Assembly (NCBI GenBank): GCA_900770055.1
Contig: CAAGJD010000105.1
Location: forward strand, 1-7,106
DNA length: 7,106 bases
From: Acholeplasmatales bacterium
Lineage (GTDB): Bacteria > Bacillota_I > Bacilli_A > Acholeplasmatales > Anaeroplasmataceae
Reading direction: 5' to 3'
In this document: piece after piece, positions 5,264 to 7,106 of the stretch
Position numbering within the stretch: the stretch's first letter is position 1
Layout of the letters: the number at the start of each line of letters is the position of its first letter
Program-made: the position numbers and the translations under genes
The notes under the pieces: model-generated
The model's input: only the letters and a program-made list of their open reading frames with translations
Told to the model about the DNA's origin: nothing
The model's database searches: none

Positions 5264-6934
5264 GCAGATTATGAAATGAATAAAGATAATTCTAATGATT
5301 TGTTACAAGAAAATATAGTAGAAGAACCTAATACAGTAGAACCTGATGATCTATCATTAGTTGAAGATGTAATTCAAATTAAACCAACAATTATAGAAGA
5401 AACAAAACCTAAGAAAAATAAAAAGAGATTTATTATTAATTTAACAACAACTATTTTAGCTACTAGTCTATTAGTTGCTGCAATACTTTATTCAAATGTC
5501 AATTGGAGTAAGGATATAGGTGTAAAAAGAGAAGAAACTATTACTGAGCTTTCAATTAATACATATGATGATGAAGTATTTGAACTAGATAATAAATATA
5601 CATTCATTTATTTCTTTGATAATTTTAATGAAGAAGAATTTTTAGCTAATTATAGTGTATTTGAAGGTAAGGATGTTAATTTTATTGCTGTAAGTAGTTA
5701 TTCAAATAGAGAATTAAATCAAAAATATTTTGATACATCATTAAATGTTACTTATGCATATGATACAGAGGATAAGTATTTATTAAGAAAGTTTAGTGGT
5801 AATAAATATCCTTATTATGTATTAGGCTCTCCAATAATTAAGAAGGTAAGATATCAGGTTTCAAATTCAAATAATATGCTAAATAGCTTATATACTGGTG
5901 AGCTTGATTACGTTCAACCAAACGCAAAGCAGGAAACTATTGATGAGCTTAAGAGCAAAGCATCAAAGGGTATATCCTATGCAACAAGTGAAACAAGTGG
6001 TTATGGCTATATCGGTGTTAATGCTTCTAAGGTATCATCAATGAAGGTTAGACAAGCTATAATGCATTCAATTAATACTCTTGATACAGTTGCTTATTAT
6101 AAAGGTACTGCATCAGCACTTTATCGTTCAATGTCACTTACAAGCTGGACATATAAAAAGAATACAGAATTAAGTAATGCAACAAGCTATTATCCATTCA
6201 TTGGTGCTGAGGTGCCAGCAGATTTAGATGTTGTTAATCCATATTATAAGCAATTTGTATTAGAACATGGATTAAAAACTGGTGATAAATTATCTTTACA
6301 ATTACAAATAGAATTTATTGAGAAATTAGTAGAATCTGCAGGATATGCTAAGGATGGTAATGGTGTTTATGTTAAAGGCTCAGATAAGCTAAAAATGACA
6401 TTTACAATTGCAGGTGAATCTACAGATCACCCTGCATATCAAGCTTTATCAAGCTCAGCTAATATTTTAAATAAGTGTGGCTTTGAAATTACAGTTTCAA
6501 CAGATGCTCAAGCCTTAAAGAAGCTATCTACTGGTGCTTTAACAGTTTGGGCTGCAGCATGGAGTGCAACAATTGATCCTGATATGTATCAGGTATATCA
6601 TATGGATTCAACTGCATCATCAGTTAAAAACTGGGGTTATGATGCAATTAAAGCTAATCCTGTAAAATATTCTGAAGAATATGCTTTATTATTAGAATTA
6701 TCTGATTATATTGAACAAGGTAGAGAAACATCAGATCAAACTGAAAGAGCTAAGATTTATTATCATTGCTTAAATTTAGTTATGCAGCTAGCTGTTGAGC
6801 TTCCTACATACCAGCGTGATGATTTATATGCTTATAATTCAAATAAGATTGATGCTTCAACATTAAATCAGGATATAAGTCCTTATGCAGGATTATTACA
6901 TAGTATGGAAAAAGTTTCGTTATTAATTAGTTAG
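4394..6934 (+). CDS. Chimera: NapH-like polyferredoxin + truncated thioredoxin-like + SBP_bac_5 C-terminal part
   Basis: Residues 1-290 resemble NapH/CcoG-type membrane Fe-S proteins. They carry an N-terminal Cys cluster (CLPGMNCYSCPGAIGACP; Cys48, 54, 57, 64), three CxxxCP motifs (100/104, 161/165, 215/219), helices near 80-97, 133-152 and 194-213, and two 4Fe-4S motifs (Cys243/246/249/253 and 265/268/271/275). An acidic linker (291-338), the basic KPKKNKKR and a helix (346-367) should place the rest outside. Residues ~385-477 look like a thioredoxin fold that has lost CxxC (FFDNFNEEEF) and stops just after the cis-Pro-like KYPYYVL. From ~478 the protein is an oligopeptide-binding protein (SBP_bac_5): GSPIIKKVRYQV, SLYTGELDYV, MKVRQAIMHSIN and TIDPDMYQVYHM. 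Its signal peptide and first ~200 residues are missing. A ligand-binding protein normally has its own gene just before the permease, as the following gene shows, so two genes have been joined. Deletion, true fusion and misassembly all remain possible. No strong ribosome site precedes the ATG. Confidence 0.9.
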   Translation: MKKIKEFFKGLIPSKRRLIQVYAALLYNANLMGFVTGNIFVGKSKMVCLPGMNCYSCPGAIGACPLGSLQTALSSKNYKTITYLIGILLLYSIILGRTICGWLCPGGLFQELLYKIKTPKLKKNRITRILSYSKYVLLVVLVIYIPIIFAISAGKTIPAFCKYICPIGTFEGAIGLLSNPNNENYFDVLGPLFTWKFILLIIFIVASIFIFRFFCRFFCPLGAIYGLFNKLSILGIKVNDEKCNGCNACVNHCKMDVKHVGDHECIMCGDCIDVCHANAIDWKLIRKDIEADYEMNKDNSNDLLQENIVEEPNTVEPDDLSLVEDVIQIKPTIIEETKPKKNKKRFIINLTTTILATSLLVAAILYSNVNWSKDIGVKREETITELSINTYDDEVFELDNKYTFIYFFDNFNEEEFLANYSVFEGKDVNFIAVSSYSNRELNQKYFDTSLNVTYAYDTEDKYLLRKFSGNKYPYYVLGSPIIKKVRYQVSNSNNMLNSLYTGELDYVQPNAKQETIDELKSKASKGISYATSETSGYGYIGVNASKVSSMKVRQAIMHSINTLDTVAYYKGTASALYRSMSLTSWTYKKNTELSNATSYYPFIGAEVPADLDVVNPYYKQFVLEHGLKTGDKLSLQLQIEFIEKLVESAGYAKDGNGVYVKGSDKLKMTFTIAGESTDHPAYQALSSSANILNKCGFEITVSTDAQALKKLSTGALTVWAAAWSATIDPDMYQVYHMDSTASSVKNWGYDAIKANPVKYSEEYALLLELSDYIEQGRETSDQTERAKIYYHCLNLVMQLAVELPTYQRDDLYAYNSNKIDASTLNQDISPYAGLLHSMEKVSLLIS
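5546..5824 (+). other. Thioredoxin-like remnant lacking CxxC and its C-terminal third
   Basis: Residues ~385-477 follow the order strand (YTFIYFF), helix, strand (VNFIAVSS), helix, then LLRKFSGNKYPYYVL. The last piece matches the strand after the cis-proline in TlpA-like proteins. The active-site position has FFDNFNEEEF with no cysteine. The final beta hairpin and helix of the fold are absent, because SBP_bac_5 sequence begins directly afterwards. The assignment rests on pattern and gene context and is moderate. Confidence 0.55.
5813..5833 (+). other. Probable fusion junction between two genes
   Basis: Here a thioredoxin-like fold breaks off after its cis-proline strand, and an oligopeptide-binding protein picks up in its middle. 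Codons 474-480 (YYVLGSP) could belong to either side, so the exact joint is ambiguous. The reading frame is preserved across it. Confidence 0.7.
5825..6931 (+). other. SBP_bac_5 oligopeptide-binding domain, missing its N-terminal part
   Basis: Residues 478-846 contain the usual SBP_bac_5 order: SPIIKKVRYQV and SLYTGELDYV, then GYIGVNASKVSSMKVRQAI (the conserved Arg-Gln-Ala helix), TMD-type lobe sequence, AAAWSATIDPDMYQVYHM, and an AKIYYHCLNLVMQLAVELPTY helix before the C terminus. Full-length family members have about 500-550 residues. The missing part includes the signal peptide, the first lobe strands and the small middle domain, so ligand binding is doubtful if this is the real protein. 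Confidence 0.9.
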
Positions 6935-6938
6935 TTTT

Positions 6939-6944
6939 AGGAGG
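6939..6944 (+). promoter_or_regulatory. Ribosome binding site of the permease gene
   Basis: A perfect AGGAGG lies six bases before the ATG at 6951 and four bases after the TAG of the preceding gene. It supports the start and an operon with the SBP_bac_5 part. Confidence 0.9.
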
Positions 6945-6950
6945 TATTAT

Positions 6951-7106
6951 ATGCTTAAGTACATAATTAAAAGATTATTAATATCTCTTGTTGTATTATT
7001 AGGTGTATCTATTATTATCTATACATTAGTTCGTATGATGCCAAATGATTATATTAATATTTATTTTAAGGGTACTGATGATGATGGGACTATAATGTTT
7101 GGTAAA
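6951..7106 (+). CDS. Oligopeptide ABC transporter permease, OppB/DppB family (3'-truncated)
   Basis: Only the first 52 residues are in the window, and the gene runs off the end. MLKYIIKRLLISLVVLLGVS, the first membrane helix and the following VRMMPNDY are typical of the OppB/DppB start, where a basic lead and one long helix precede a conserved R-x-x-P-x-D/N-like turn. With a partner permease and ATPases, which should follow downstream, it would form the membrane channel importing peptides delivered by the lipid-anchored binding protein. It lies 16 bases after the SBP_bac_5-containing gene, the standard order for these operons. I cannot tell Opp from Dpp or other substrates from this piece. 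Confidence 0.93.
   Translation, partial: MLKYIIKRLLISLVVLLGVSIIIYTLVRMMPNDYINIYFKGTDDDGTIMFGK

Noticed and set aside
4394..6934. A frameshift causing the change of protein family in the 846-codon gene
   Set aside because: The frame is continuous and both sides read correctly in it. The oddity is a join with missing sequence, not an inserted or lost base.
23..7106. Alternative genetic code with TGA as tryptophan (mycoplasma type)
   Set aside because: Every gene reads through with TGG for Trp and no internal TGA is needed. The window gives no sign of recoding, though it cannot exclude it elsewhere.

Overview
The window is AT-rich DNA with every gene on the + strand. Trp is always TGG and no internal TGA is needed, so the ordinary bacterial code fits. 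The strong AGGAGG-type ribosome sites, the Gram-positive-type lipoprotein and the oligopeptide-transporter genes point to a low-GC Firmicute, perhaps an uncultured gut Bacilli/Clostridia lineage. That placement is inference. The first 22 bases are the 3' end of an Illumina TruSeq adapter, so this is the edge of an incompletely trimmed, probably metagenomic, contig.

Layout. (1) 1-22, adapter. (2) 23-793, the C-terminal 256 residues of a Cys-rich protein cut off by the contig edge. (3) 811-3555, a 914-residue lipoprotein with a TlpA/thioredoxin-like domain (CTWC active site) and two copies of a module that also ends the preceding protein. (4) 3566-3603, a strong inverted repeat beside the next ribosome site. 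(5) 3619-4389, a five-helix membrane protein ending in a CD1871A-type CxxC tail. (6) 4394-6934, an 846-codon chimeric gene. Its first ~290 codons encode a NapH/CcoG-like membrane polyferredoxin. A charged linker, one more helix and a truncated, Cys-less thioredoxin-like piece follow. From about codon 478 it encodes the C-terminal two-thirds of an extracellular oligopeptide-binding protein (SBP_bac_5). (7) 6951-7106, the start of the oligopeptide ABC permease (OppB/DppB family).

How they may work together. Genes 3, 5 and the first part of 6 look like one exported-thiol redox system. Electrons from cytoplasmic ferredoxin-type clusters could cross the membrane through the polyferredoxin and CxxC protein and reduce the TlpA-type lipoprotein. 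That lipoprotein, or its Cys-containing repeat modules and the upstream protein, would be the extracellular client. The 3' part of gene 6 and gene 7 belong to a different unit, an oligopeptide importer. The in-frame join of the two units near 5813-5833 removes the end of a thioredoxin fold and the signal peptide plus first third of the binding protein. It is the point most worth checking, because it is either a real deletion/fusion or an assembly chimera.

No tRNA, rRNA, CRISPR array, insertion sequence or phage gene was seen. There is no gene-free stretch longer than about 65 bases.
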